From assembly GCF_020035535.1 (NCBI RefSeq), contig NZ_CP083350.1:124001-188000 (forward strand): 64,000 nt of DNA. Direction: 5' to 3'. Shown here piece by piece: positions 48,853 to 58,201 of this stretch. Each line of letters opens with the position of its first letter. Position 1 is the stretch's first letter. Origin of the DNA: Ensifer adhaerens (GTDB taxonomy: Bacteria; Pseudomonadota; Alphaproteobacteria; Rhizobiales; Rhizobiaceae). A model generated the notes under the pieces. It searched no databases. It saw nothing but the letters and a program-made list of their open reading frames with translations, and had not been told where the DNA came from. Both the position numbers and the translations under genes were made by a program.

Positions 48853-49995
48853 TTACTTCCGGTAGTTGATCCGCCAGAGGTCCTGCCAGGTTTCCCGCTT
48901 GTCGAGATCATCGCCGGCCGTCGCAGCATCGAAGACCATCAGTTCGTCGAGGTGCTTGGAAACGCCGGAGGCTTCGTCAGCCGGCAAGGCGATCGTCCTG
49001 TTGCCGGAGATCTTTCCGTCGACGGTCTGCGGCGCGATCCCCTCGGCCGTCATCAGATACCGAACGAAAAGCTTTGCAGCGTTCGGGCTCTTCGTCTGAG
49101 CGGCAATCAGGCCGAAGCCGGGATAGAGGAAGCCTGTGAACGGCTCCATGCCGGCGCAAATGCCGAGTTTCAGCCCCTTGGTGGCATTTTCCCGGTACTT
49201 TGCGGTCGAGGTGATCGCAAAGAACGGCTCGGCCTGGCCGGGCGCGCCGGCGGCCTCGGCGACAGTCGACGAATCCGAAAGCAGCGGGCCGTTTGCGGCA
49301 AATGCCTTGACCCAGGCGGCCGTGGCACTCTCACCTTGTGTATCGAGTGCCTTGCCGTACTGCGCCTCATAGGCCCGCGCGACGTCCTTGTCGCGATGAT
49401 TGGCGATCTGATTGAACCAATCCGCATAGAGCGGTTTGTCGAACAGATCGAGCATCGCGACCTTCCCCTTCCACTCCGGCTCCGTCAGTTGCCAGATGTT
49501 GGTGACGGGGCACTTCTCGTACTTCTCCGTATTGTAGGTCCACACATGCGGATCGGAGACGACCACCAAGGGATTGCGCAGCGGTTCGGGAATGTCGCCC
49601 GCAAGATCGGGCGGCGTCCAACTGGTGGCAATGCCTTCAGGAAGCATCTGCCCGACTGCGGAAGCGACATCCATGGCTAGGCTGACATCGCCGACGACGT
49701 TGCCTGCCTGATGCTCGCGGATCATGAGTTCGACCTGCGTCGCCTCATTCACCTTCTTGCCGTTTGCCTGGAGCCCGTATTTTTCGCTGAAGGCCTGGAC
49801 GGTGTCGACAATCTTGCCGGTCACCGCATAGACCGTGATCGGCGGCTCTTTCTTCGCCGCCTCGATCGTCGCATCAAGGTCGAAGCGCTGCTCGCCATGG
49901 GCTACGGAAGCCAACGAAACAGAGGCGGCGATAGCCCAGGCGGAGACGGACGCGACCGTCCAAAGCCGACGCGTCCTCATGATCTGATTGCTCAT
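48853..49995 (-). CDS. Afu/Fbp-type periplasmic binding protein, paralogue 2
   Basis: 380 residues. The leader ends near ASVAHG, then FDLDATIEAAKKEPPITVYAVTGKIVDTVQAF. It is the most diverged of the three: VYAVTGK instead of VYDSTGK, and NRTIALPADEASGVSKHLDEL near the C-terminus. Its start at 49995 has GAGGGTAA upstream. A different ligand preference from copies 1 and 3 is plausible. Confidence 0.9.
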   Translation of the reverse strand: MSNQIMRTRRLWTVASVSAWAIAASVSLASVAHGEQRFDLDATIEAAKKEPPITVYAVTGKIVDTVQAFSEKYGLQANGKKVNEATQVELMIREHQAGNVVGDVSLAMDVASAVGQMLPEGIATSWTPPDLAGDIPEPLRNPLVVVSDPHVWTYNTEKYEKCPVTNIWQLTEPEWKGKVAMLDLFDKPLYADWFNQIANHRDKDVARAYEAQYGKALDTQGESATAAWVKAFAANGPLLSDSSTVAEAAGAPGQAEPFFAITSTAKYRENATKGLKLGICAGMEPFTGFLYPGFGLIAAQTKSPNAAKLFVRYLMTAEGIAPQTVDGKISGNRTIALPADEASGVSKHLDELMVFDAATAGDDLDKRETWQDLWRINYRK

Positions 49996-50017
49996 AAAGT
50001 TACCCTCAGAGTTCGCT

Positions 50018-51154
50018 TCACTTCTGGTAGCTGAGCCGCCAGAGGTCCTGCCAGGTCTCACGCGCGTCCCAATCGTCGAGGCTCGTTGCCATCTGATAGG
50101 GCATGACCTGATCGATAACTGCGCCGATGCCTGACGGCTCGTCGGCAGGCAGCGAAACATCCTGGTTCGTCGACATCTTCCCGTCCTCGGCCTGCGGCGC
50201 GATGCCTTCGGCCGTCATCACATAATGGATGAAGAGCTTCGAGGCGTTGGGGCTGTTGGTACCCTTGGTGATCAGCCCGACACCCGGATACATCCAGCCG
50301 AGCCACGGTTTCAGGTCCTTGCAAAGGCCGAGCTTCATACCCTTGTCGGCATTGTCACGGAACTTCGCCGAGCTCATCAGGCCCATGAACGGCTGCGATT
50401 GCCCCGGTGCGCCGACCGCGTCGGCGGCTGCCGCATCGGCATCGGTCAGGAGCGGCGCGTTGGCGGCAAGCGCCTTCACCCAGGCGGCCGTCGCGCTGCC
50501 GTCGTCGGTTTCGAGCTCCTTGCCATAAAGCTCCTTGTAAGCCGCAGCCACCTTGTCGTCGCCGTGCTTGGCCATCTGGTTGAACCAGTCGACATAGGAC
50601 GCCTTGCCGAGCGGGTCCTGCATCGCGACCTTGCCCTTCCATTCTGGTCCCGTCAGTTGCCAGATGTTGCTGACCGGGCACTTGTCGAAGAGTTCGGTAT
50701 TATAGGCCCAGACGTTGGCACTGGTGACCACTGTCAGCGGATCCTGGTACTCCGCGGGAATCTTGGATGCGAGATCCGGCGGCAGCCAGCTTTCGGCAAA
50801 GCCCTGCGGAATGAGCTGGGCCATCGCGGCCGGCGCATCGCTGATGATCGACACGTCGCCCTGGATATTGTTCGCCCGGGCCTCGCGAATGATCATCTCG
50901 AGCTGGGCGGTCGCCTTGACCTTCGACCCTTCGGCGGCCACGCCATACTTCTCCGCGAAGGCCTTGGCCATTTCGACGATCTTGCCGGTGCTGTCATAGA
51001 CCGTGATCGGCGCTTCTTTCCGTGCCGCCTCAATGAGGGCGTTCAGGTCGAAGGGCTCCTCCGCCAGCGCCGGCCCGCTGATCGCCACGATCGTCGTCGC
51101 CAGCAAGGCGCGCCGAAATGCACGTTGCATCCTGTCAGTTTTCCGAAATTGCAT
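50018..51154 (-). CDS. Afu/Fbp-type periplasmic binding protein, paralogue 3
   Basis: 378 residues. The leader ends SGPALA near residue 31, then FDLNALIEAARKEAPITVYDSTGKIVEMAKAF, closest to copy 1. GGAGGAA lies before the ATG. It is the first binding protein of the operon, 46 bp after the ATPase gene and 22 bp before copy 2. Copies 1 and 3 are probably the most recent duplication. Confidence 0.9.
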   Translation of the reverse strand: MQFRKTDRMQRAFRRALLATTIVAISGPALAEEPFDLNALIEAARKEAPITVYDSTGKIVEMAKAFAEKYGVAAEGSKVKATAQLEMIIREARANNIQGDVSIISDAPAAMAQLIPQGFAESWLPPDLASKIPAEYQDPLTVVTSANVWAYNTELFDKCPVSNIWQLTGPEWKGKVAMQDPLGKASYVDWFNQMAKHGDDKVAAAYKELYGKELETDDGSATAAWVKALAANAPLLTDADAAAADAVGAPGQSQPFMGLMSSAKFRDNADKGMKLGLCKDLKPWLGWMYPGVGLITKGTNSPNASKLFIHYVMTAEGIAPQAEDGKMSTNQDVSLPADEPSGIGAVIDQVMPYQMATSLDDWDARETWQDLWRLSYQK

Positions 51155-51200
51155 TGTCTGTTCCTCCCTCAGATTCTGTTTCGGTATGGCGTCTGGCGCC

Positions 51201-52334
51201 CTAGTTCAGTGTGCTCTTGCGCAGCAACGCATCGGCTTCGCTGACGCGTTGACCGTTCATGTCGAAGACGTGCAGCGCCTCGGGCGGCGCGAAATAGGAA
51301 ACCCTCGCACCGGTCTCGACGCGCGGCAGGGCATTCGTGGTCAGGAAAAGCGTATCGTTGTCGTTCCTGAGCTCGAGGATCCAGCTGCCGCCGGTCGGCA
51401 GAACGCCCGTCACCGTCATTTCACCGGTGAAGCTGCCCGCAGGCACATCCTTTGGCTCCATTGCATACCCGATCGCCTCGGGCCGGATGCCGACCGAGCC
51501 TATGCCGCGCAGCGACGGATAGCGCTCGCCAAGATAGGCTTCGGCCGCACGCGACATCTCCGAGTCTGCAGGCGAGCCGAAGGTAAGGATGTTGATCGGC
51601 GGGCTGCCGACGAATTCCGCAACGAAGCGATTGGCGGGACGATCGTAAATATCGTTCGGCGTGCCCATCTGCTGCAGGGTGCCCTCGTTCATGACGGCAA
51701 TGGTCGTCGCCAGAGTCATCGCTTCCCACTGGTCATGGGTGACGAAGACGATCGTCGTCTTGAACTCCTTGTGGATGCGCTTGAGCTCGGCCCGCATTTC
51801 GAGCCGCAGCCGCGCGTCGAGGTTCGAAAGCGGCTCGTCGAGCAACAGAACTCCCGGATTGACCGCAAGCATGCGGGCAAGCGCCACACGCTGCTGCTGG
51901 CCGCCGGAGAGCTGCGAGGGGTAGCGGTCGCGATACTTGGCGATGTCGAGCGCCTGCATGACCTTCTCCACCCGCTGCTCGCGCTCTTCCTTCGGCAGTT
52001 TGCGCAGACGCAGGCCGAAATCGGTGTTGCGCTCGATCGTCAGGTGCGGCCAGAGCGCGTAGCTCTGGAAGACGAGGCCCATCTCACGCTTTTCCGGCGG
52101 AATGAACACCCCTGCCCGGACCGAGTCGACCACCCTTTCGCCGATGCGGATTTCGCCATCGGAGAGGTTTTCGAGACCGGCGATCATGCGCAGCGTCGTG
52201 GTCTTGCCGCAGCCGGAGGGTCCGAGAAGGCACATGAACTCACCATCGCGGATTTCGAGATCGAGGTTCGAAACGGCATTGGCGGAATTGACGCCATAGT
52301 TCTTCTGCGCGCCGCTGAGATTGATGGTGGGCAT
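51201..52334 (-). CDS. Afu/Fbp-type ABC transporter ATP-binding protein
   Basis: 377 residues. It has Walker A GPSGCGKTT at about residues 38-46, signature LSGGQQQR, Walker B VLLLDEPLSNLD and a C-terminal TOBE domain. Its ATG overlaps the permease stop (TGATG). It energises the large fused permease for the three binding proteins encoded downstream. Confidence 0.93.
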   Translation of the reverse strand: MPTINLSGAQKNYGVNSANAVSNLDLEIRDGEFMCLLGPSGCGKTTTLRMIAGLENLSDGEIRIGERVVDSVRAGVFIPPEKREMGLVFQSYALWPHLTIERNTDFGLRLRKLPKEEREQRVEKVMQALDIAKYRDRYPSQLSGGQQQRVALARMLAVNPGVLLLDEPLSNLDARLRLEMRAELKRIHKEFKTTIVFVTHDQWEAMTLATTIAVMNEGTLQQMGTPNDIYDRPANRFVAEFVGSPPINILTFGSPADSEMSRAAEAYLGERYPSLRGIGSVGIRPEAIGYAMEPKDVPAGSFTGEMTVTGVLPTGGSWILELRNDNDTLFLTTNALPRVETGARVSYFAPPEALHVFDMNGQRVSEADALLRKSTLN

Positions 52335-54184
52335 CAGCTTCCGAGTCCTTCTGCGAGATTGGTCTTGGTCAGCTTCTGGGCTGCCAGTGTTCCGAGATAG
52401 GCGATGGCGGCGATGATCAGCACGACCGCATTTGCCGCCTGGGTGTAGTGGTAGTCGACGAGCCGCAGGGAGTAGGTCGTCAGGACGTCGGTGCTCGGCA
52501 CGGCGAGGATGACGAACAGGCTCAATCCCTTGATGCCCGAGATGAACGGCAACAGCACACCGGTGACCAGCGACCCTTTCTGGATCGGGATCACGATCAG
52601 CATCATGCGGCGGAACCAGCCGGCGCCGGCGATCTGGGCCGCCTCTTCCGGATCTTTGCCGAGCTGTGTCATGGCGGAGATGCCGGCGCGCGAGGCATAG
52701 GGCATCTGGTCGGCAATCAGCGCCAGGATGAGGATGGTGACCGTACCGTAGAGGGCGGGCATCGGTCCGCGTGGCACCGCAAAGAGCGACAGATACGCTG
52801 CAGCAAAAGCGATCCCGGGCACCAGATACGGCAGGAAGGTAACCTGCCTCAGGTAGACCGACAGCGCCTTTACCGGCGTGCGGATCACGACATAGCCGAC
52901 GAGCAATCCGAGGATACCCGAGGTCAGCGATGCAAGGCCGACGATCATCAGCGTGTTCTTCGCGGCCGCCCACAGATCCGGGCTCAGCAACACACCTGTT
53001 TGCAGCGCCACGGTATGGAGATCGCGGCCAATCCAGTAATCCAGCGTGAAGTTGTCGAGCGTGAACTGTGCCGGCAGCTTCATGATCGTCGACAGGAACA
53101 GGGTCAGAAGCGGCAGCCCGACGCTTAGCAGGAAGATGAGCGCTGCGAAGCCGGTCGCCGGCAGGCGATACTTGCCGAGCCGGCTTTGGCGGTTCATCGA
53201 ACCCTTGGAGCCGACGGTGACGAAGCGGCGCGCTTCACGAACAAGCCGGGCATCGATCATCAGGGTGATGATGCCGATCAGCATGATCGAGGCTGCGACG
53301 ACACCGGCGACGCCCGTCTGGCGGGATGCGATGCTGCGGAAGAGTGACGTGGAGAGCACCTCGAACTTGACGGGCAGCCCAAGCACATAGGGCACGCCGA
53401 ACTCACCGAGGCACTTTGCGAAAATCAGCACCATCGAGGACAGCAATGCCGGGCGCATCAGCGGCAGGATGATCTGCATCGCCACCTGGTAGCGCTTCGC
53501 GCCAAGAATGCGGGCAGAGTCTTCAAGCTGGGAATCAAAGCGGCGAAGGGCCGAGCCGAACAGCAGGATGACGAAGGGCGTGTAGTGCAGCGCCAGGATG
53601 ACGACGATCGGAAAGCGCCCATAGGCAACCCAGTCCGGAGGCGTCAGGCCCATCGCCTCGAACCAGCCCGGCTGGCCGCCGACCGTCCGGTTCTTGAAGA
53701 GCGTGGTCCAGGCGAGCGCGAACGTCCAGGCCGGCAGCATGTATGGTACGATGAGTGCGGTTGCGAACCAACGCCGCCCGAACATGTCGGTCCGGCTGAT
53801 CAACCATGCGAGCACCGTTCCGATCACCAGCGACAGGCTGATAGCTCCGACGGCGACAGATAAAGTGTTAAGAAGCGGCCGCCAGAACAGGTCGACAGAA
53901 ACAGGCGAAAGGAACGCCCGGTCGAGATAGTAGAGCGTCAGGTCGCCGAAATCCTTGCCGAGCCGCCGCTCGTGCCCGAACTGGACGCGGACGGAATCGA
54001 GCACGATCGAAATGATCGGCACGACGATCAGATAGGTGAACAGCAGCGCCGTCAGAATGCCGACCAATGTTGTCGGCTCGCGGGAAGCGACCTTCGCTCG
54101 ATACCGCCAGCGCTGCCATGCTGTCGGCGCCGTCGCGTCGTCTGGCACTGTCGACGCCTTGGCTGTTTCACTCAATAAGGCCAT
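52334..54184 (-). CDS. Fused two-domain ABC transporter permease (AfuB/FbpB type)
   Basis: 616 residues with two BPD_transp_1 domains of about six membrane segments each. The first EAA-like loop is LEDSARILGAKRYQVAMQIILPLMRPAL, the second EEAAQIAGAGWFRRMMLIVIPIQKGSL. One polypeptide thus forms the whole channel. The start at 54184 has AAGGGGA at 6 nt; the longer upstream frame is not coding. It is the first gene of the operon and is divergent from the LacI gene. Confidence 0.92.
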   Translation of the reverse strand: MALLSETAKASTVPDDATAPTAWQRWRYRAKVASREPTTLVGILTALLFTYLIVVPIISIVLDSVRVQFGHERRLGKDFGDLTLYYLDRAFLSPVSVDLFWRPLLNTLSVAVGAISLSLVIGTVLAWLISRTDMFGRRWFATALIVPYMLPAWTFALAWTTLFKNRTVGGQPGWFEAMGLTPPDWVAYGRFPIVVILALHYTPFVILLFGSALRRFDSQLEDSARILGAKRYQVAMQIILPLMRPALLSSMVLIFAKCLGEFGVPYVLGLPVKFEVLSTSLFRSIASRQTGVAGVVAASIMLIGIITLMIDARLVREARRFVTVGSKGSMNRQSRLGKYRLPATGFAALIFLLSVGLPLLTLFLSTIMKLPAQFTLDNFTLDYWIGRDLHTVALQTGVLLSPDLWAAAKNTLMIVGLASLTSGILGLLVGYVVIRTPVKALSVYLRQVTFLPYLVPGIAFAAAYLSLFAVPRGPMPALYGTVTILILALIADQMPYASRAGISAMTQLGKDPEEAAQIAGAGWFRRMMLIVIPIQKGSLVTGVLLPFISGIKGLSLFVILAVPSTDVLTTYSLRLVDYHYTQAANAVVLIIAAIAYLGTLAAQKLTKTNLAEGLGS

Positions 54185-54764
54185 GCTCTTCCCCTTGGAA
54201 CTCGACATGCGCAACCTGCTGCGGCGATCGAAGCCGGGCCGCGCTCCAGTAGTGCTGATGGGGAAATAGATGCCGGGCCGCACTTGATGCCGCCGCATTG
54301 AAAGCCGCGAACGACGCGAGCCGTCCCGCCTTCCTGGCTGCTCTCCTCCCCACTCGCGGACAGGCCGGATGCCCTGCCAAAACGACGACGCCAACTCCTC
54401 AAAGGCGCAACCATTATCGCGAACACAAACGGAACAAATATTCCAGCATTTCTCCGTCAGTGGAATGTATGATCCAATGACAGGGGCGCCTTGTCAATTA
54501 AAAAATTGCACACGTGCGCATTGATGTAGTTCGTTGTTTTTATTGATATTTTTATGGAGAATGTATATTATTTTTCGAACACGTGAGCAATCGGCATCAG
54601 AAGGCGCTTTCTGGCACCACGATTGGCGGTCGTTTTGCCGGTGAGGGAAACGTGCGGGCGGAGGCTGCGGAGCACCGACTGTGGCCGCTGGTCCGCACTT
54701 TTTCGTTGGAATGGGGCAGGTTTTATGGCCCTGATGGGAACGTTCTGATTCAGTGGGGGAATGC
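54185..54764. promoter_or_regulatory. Divergent control region of the Afu-type operon and LacI gene, with two ACACGTG sites
   Basis: 580 bp without a convincing gene, AT-rich around 54480-54600. TGCACACGTGCGCA (54507-54520) is symmetric except for one base pair. A second copy, ACACGTGAGCA, occurs at 54579-54589, so the shared ACACGTG cores are 69 bp apart. A CG-centred palindrome is the usual form of LacI-family operators. Related palindromes stand before the IMPase operon at 62836-62867. Confidence 0.55.
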
Positions 54765-55754
54765 ATGGCAAGAGGGTTCGTAACCGCCGAGGAAGTCGCA
54801 AAGCGCGCGGGCGTTTCGCGCTCGGCGGTATCGCGAACCTTCACGCCCGGCGCCAGCGTTTCCCAGGCGGTCCGCCGCAAGGTGTTGAAGGCTGCAAGAG
54901 AACTCGGGTACCGTGTCAACCGGCTCGCGCAGGGCTTGAACAACGACCGATCGAACCTGATCGGTGTCGTCGGGGCCAATCTCAGTTCACCCTTCATATC
55001 CAAACAGCTCGATCTTCTGAGCATCGGCCTGTTGCGCCAGGGACTGCAATGCCTGCTGCTCAATGCAGCGGATGCCCGCAAGGATATTGCTCCGCTGATC
55101 GAGCTTCTCTTCGAATTCCGCGCGCAGGCCATCGTGGTTCTTTCCGGCGAACCGCCGGAATCAATCGTCGACCAGTGCATCGCCAACGGTGTCAGGCTGA
55201 TCCTCATCAACCAGAAACTCGACCGGACCGATACGAGCATGGTGTTGAGTGACGATTCCCGAGGCGCCGATCTCGCGGCACTGCGCCTGATCGAGGCCCA
55301 ATGCAAGAAGGTTGCGGTTGTTTCGAGCGGCAGCCAGACGCCAGCGCAGGTTCGCCGGGCAACGGCGTTCAAGCAGAAGATGGCGGCGGCCGGCATCGAC
55401 GTCGTTGCCTGGTCCGGCGGCCCGACAAGCTATGAAAGCGGTTATCAGGCGGGTTGCGAGGTCCTGAAAGACCAGGCCATCGATGGAGCCTTCTGCGTCA
55501 CCGATCTGCTGGCACTCGGTTTTCTCGACGCGGCACGCACCGAAATGCATCGCCGGATCCCGGCCGACCTTTCCGTCGTCGGCTTCGACGATATTCCGCA
55601 GGCAAGCTGGAAGAGCTACGAGCTCACCACCGTTGCCCAATCCTTTACCGCCCTGACCGATCACGTGTTGGCCGCGCTTGAATCCGACGATGCGGAAACC
55701 CGCCTCCAGGTCGTTCCGGTCGCGATGGTCGAGCGCAAGACGGCAAGACGCTAA
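54765..55754 (+). CDS. LacI-family transcriptional regulator
   Basis: 329 residues. The LacI HTH is FVTAEEVAKRAGVSRSAVSRTFTPGASVS (about residues 4-32), with hinge RVNRLAQGL, then a periplasmic-binding-protein-like effector domain ending DLSVVGFDDIPQA...LTTVAQ. The ATG at 54765 has GGGGGA before it; a GTG 12 bp upstream is possible. It is divergent from the Afu-type ABC operon, whose repression with induction by the imported sugar (phosphate) is expected. Confidence 0.92.
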   Translation: MARGFVTAEEVAKRAGVSRSAVSRTFTPGASVSQAVRRKVLKAARELGYRVNRLAQGLNNDRSNLIGVVGANLSSPFISKQLDLLSIGLLRQGLQCLLLNAADARKDIAPLIELLFEFRAQAIVVLSGEPPESIVDQCIANGVRLILINQKLDRTDTSMVLSDDSRGADLAALRLIEAQCKKVAVVSSGSQTPAQVRRATAFKQKMAAAGIDVVAWSGGPTSYESGYQAGCEVLKDQAIDGAFCVTDLLALGFLDAARTEMHRRIPADLSVVGFDDIPQASWKSYELTTVAQSFTALTDHVLAALESDDAETRLQVVPVAMVERKTARR

Positions 55755-55763
55755 ACCGCAGTC

Positions 55764-56235
55764 TCAGGAAGCCGCCTGCCGGATACGACTCTCGATCAAC
55801 AGTCCGCTCTGATCGAGGATCGGGTGGGCAACAGAAGCGATATGCGCATTGATGCGCTTCAGATCACGCAGCATGTCGAGATGAAGCGAACTGGTCTCGA
55901 TGCTGTCGGCGCGTCCGTCACGCAACCGCTGCAGATGTTGTTCGGCCGATTGCCGCTCCAGCCGGCGGACGTCCTCTTTCGCCTCGACAAGGCGCCGCGC
56001 CATGGTGTTGTCGCGCGTGGCAAACACCGCCTGCGCCATGCGCAGATTGTCGATCGTGATCGCGAAAAGCCGCGGGAGTTCTTCGTGGCCATCGCGGGAA
56101 AAGGTCAGGCCCCGGGTGATCTTCTTTGCAAGTTCGGCCAGCAGACCCTTTTCGATGATGTCTCCGATGTGTTCGAGGTTAATGGCACAGTCGGCGATAT
56201 CGGTCGCTCGATGCAAAAGACCGCCTGCTGTCAGG
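55764..56235 (-). pseudogene. C-terminal PhoU-like fragment of a Na/Pi cotransporter (NptA type)
   Basis: About 155 codons starting near LHRATDIADCAINLEHIGDIIEKGLLAELAKKI, with no ATG or ribosome site. The frame runs on upstream without homology until a TAG at 56298. The helical PhoU-like segment is the tail domain of NptA/YjbB-type phosphate carriers, whose membrane part lies at 58310-59302 on the same strand. Roughly 70-80 residues of the usual linker are missing. I read this as the downstream remnant of one gene split by the Fic island. Confidence 0.75.
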
Positions 56236-56301
56236 AATGAGCCTCTACAAAGCCATTCAGAAACGATGGGTGGGGGTCGTCGGGTTGGAAACCTCGTCTA
56301 C

Positions 56302-56631
56302 CTAGCGCTTAGGCGTTCGCCCTTCAAATCGTCGATTGTATTTGGTTACAAGCTCTGGCGCTGCTTCGTAGACACGTAGTTTCAGCTCGCTTTTTTGATT
56401 TTCGGTCAACGTTCCGGGGCTATAGGTAGAGAGGTCTTCGATAACCGCCGTTCGCGAATATCCGTATTCCCCCATGGCTTCAGCGATAACGCGGTCCTCG
56501 ACGGCACGCCAATCAACTTCCATGCCATCGGATGTCGCCAGTTCTTCGGTGGCGATCCTTCCAAGAAGGTATCTTGTCTCCGTCGACTGAAGGAGCATGG
56601 GAACGTAATCAATCCGCCTCCACCTCAACAT
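56302..56631 (-). CDS. Hypothetical protein downstream of Fic
   Basis: Up to 109 residues, acidic in the middle (LATSDGMEVDWRAVEDRVIAEAMGEYGYS) and basic at the end (RRFEGRTPKR). It has no recognised domain; the residues around VIAEAMGEYGYSRTAVIEDL could form helices. The start is unclear: ATG 56631 overlaps the fic 3' end by 23 bp, ATG 56598 follows it by 10 bp, and neither has a good ribosome site. The position suggests co-transfer with fic. A regulatory partner is possible but not shown. Confidence 0.5.
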   Translation of the reverse strand: MLRWRRIDYVPMLLQSTETRYLLGRIATEELATSDGMEVDWRAVEDRVIAEAMGEYGYSRTAVIEDLSTYSPGTLTENQKSELKLRVYEAAPELVTKYNRRFEGRTPKR

Positions 56632-57814
56632 CCGCGAAGAGATTTGGGAAAAGTCGGTCTCGGTAGTCTAGCGGAAAAGCGATGCGCACAGGTGTTTTGG
56701 GCGAAGCAGACTTCAAGAACCCAACATCAAGCAACTCTTTGAGGGTATTGCGCGCAGTGCGTTCCGAGGTCCTCGTGACCAGGCTGATGTCGCCACGATC
56801 CATTGTTCCGTGCTTCAGGACAGCGGAAATCACATCAGAAGCCCTCTTGTCGTCTATCAGAGCCCCAACCAGCTTCCGATAACGTCCTTCAAGTGTGTCA
56901 AAGGCGAAAACGGCGTTCGAGAACTTGATTTGGTCGAGCGCGACCGAAAGAAACCATTCGCAATAGTCCTGAAGCGCTTTCGTCGACAGGTTGCCACGGC
57001 CGTCTCTGTCGCTCATCCTTTGCTGGTCGGCGTGGTCCATCATGCTCTTGTATTCGGTTTTGTCTTTCAGGCCCCGGGCAAGTCCGCGAGAGATTGACCA
57101 CAGGCCCTTTCCGCCTACCCCTGCGTTTTGGGCCATCGCGTGAGACATCAACCTGCTGACACGACCATTTCCGTCCGTGAAAGGATGGATGAAGTTCAGG
57201 CGGTGGTGAGCAGCTGCAATCGCGATAATCCTATTCGTGGCTCCAGTCTCTGCCGCCCTATAGCGCTTAGCAAAGTGCTCCATGAATGCGATGACGTACT
57301 GAGATGAAGGTGGCTGGTGTCGCCCAACTGCCACGTCATCCACGCTTTTAGAACGGAATACGCCTGGTACAATCTCGGCCTTCGTCCCGTCAGGCCGCTC
57401 GACGAAACGGAACTCCGCTGGCATCTCTTCGTAGAAACGGCGATGGACCCAGGAAATGAACTCTGCTGATGTAGGTGGCGGCAACGCACCGCGATGGTTC
57501 AGGCGATCAATTTCTCTTTGAACGATGACGTGAGCTTTGGCTTCTAACGCCAATGGCCTTGTCGCCTCTTCAAGCTCAGCACCAGCCAGTGCACGCTCGA
57601 TGTCCTTGGGCCGCGTGTTGTGCCCCTCGATCAAGTTCGAGTAATAGCAATTTATCACGCGGACGAGGTCTGACAATTCGAAGGCAGCGTCGTTGTGCAA
57701 GCCCCGCCCCAAGTCAGACGCCGCCGCATGAATCTCGACAACGAGATCAGAAAGGACGGACGGGATGATATCTTCGAAAAAAGCGGGTTCAATGCGGGTC
57801 GGGACTTCTTCCAT
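56609..57814 (-). CDS. Fic-family AMP-transferase with N-terminal inhibitory motif and C-terminal winged helix
   Basis: 401 residues. The Fic_N region contains the inhibitory helix motif SNLIEG (S/TxxxEG), which marks self-inhibited class II Fic proteins. The catalytic HPFTDGNGRVSRLM motif is intact at about residues 215-228, with His and both Gly-Asn-Gly-Arg elements. The C-terminal ~60 residues (DRGDISLVTRTSERTARNTLKELLDVGFLKSAS) form a winged helix, so DNA binding and autoregulation are likely. It transfers AMP from ATP to a target hydroxyl. It lies on an AT-richer island inside a phosphate-transporter gene. Confidence 0.9.
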   Translation of the reverse strand: MEEVPTRIEPAFFEDIIPSVLSDLVVEIHAAASDLGRGLHNDAAFELSDLVRVINCYYSNLIEGHNTRPKDIERALAGAELEEATRPLALEAKAHVIVQREIDRLNHRGALPPPTSAEFISWVHRRFYEEMPAEFRFVERPDGTKAEIVPGVFRSKSVDDVAVGRHQPPSSQYVIAFMEHFAKRYRAAETGATNRIIAIAAAHHRLNFIHPFTDGNGRVSRLMSHAMAQNAGVGGKGLWSISRGLARGLKDKTEYKSMMDHADQQRMSDRDGRGNLSTKALQDYCEWFLSVALDQIKFSNAVFAFDTLEGRYRKLVGALIDDKRASDVISAVLKHGTMDRGDISLVTRTSERTARNTLKELLDVGFLKSASPKTPVRIAFPLDYRDRLFPNLFADVEVEAD

Positions 57815-58201
57815 CTTTTGCCGATCTTGCGTTTCTTGAAAACTGATAATAATTAGTATCTTAGCGTGAACAAATCAAGAAACTTGCCGATGTTGGTTGC
57901 CGATCTTTCATGGAAATCAAACAAGTTCTAAATTGCCGATATCATTATCGTATATTTTGTATTTAAATCAATTTGATACGGCCAATACGTTCACATTTTT
58001 GCCGATGTTGGTTGCCGATCGTCGGCGTCCGAAAATTGATGCGAGCATTCTCGTTGGGTAGAGCTTCAACATTCCAGTCGTGCGGCTCAGACGTGCCCCT
58101 CTCCAACCGCCACGGCGCGAAGAAGTGAGCTCCGGCGACAGCAGCGATGTAACTAGTGAAATCAGAGACGTTTTGATGAATCCTTCTGCCTGCCTCCCAA
58201 A
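57815..58201. repeat. AT-rich fic promoter region with six TTGCCGAT repeats
   Basis: 387 bp without a gene. TTGCCGAT occurs at 57818, 57884, 57897, 57933, 57999 and 58012. The pairs 57884-57905 and 57999-58020 are identical 22-bp units, each holding two copies 13 bp apart. The first copy overlaps the ribosome-binding region of fic. This looks like an operator array, probably for the winged helix of Fic itself. Confidence 0.7.

Noticed and set aside
57884-58020. Reading the TTGCCGAT repeats as replication iterons or a CRISPR array
   Set aside because: There is no rep gene nearby, spacing is irregular, units are 8 or 22 bp, and there are no cas genes or regular spacers.
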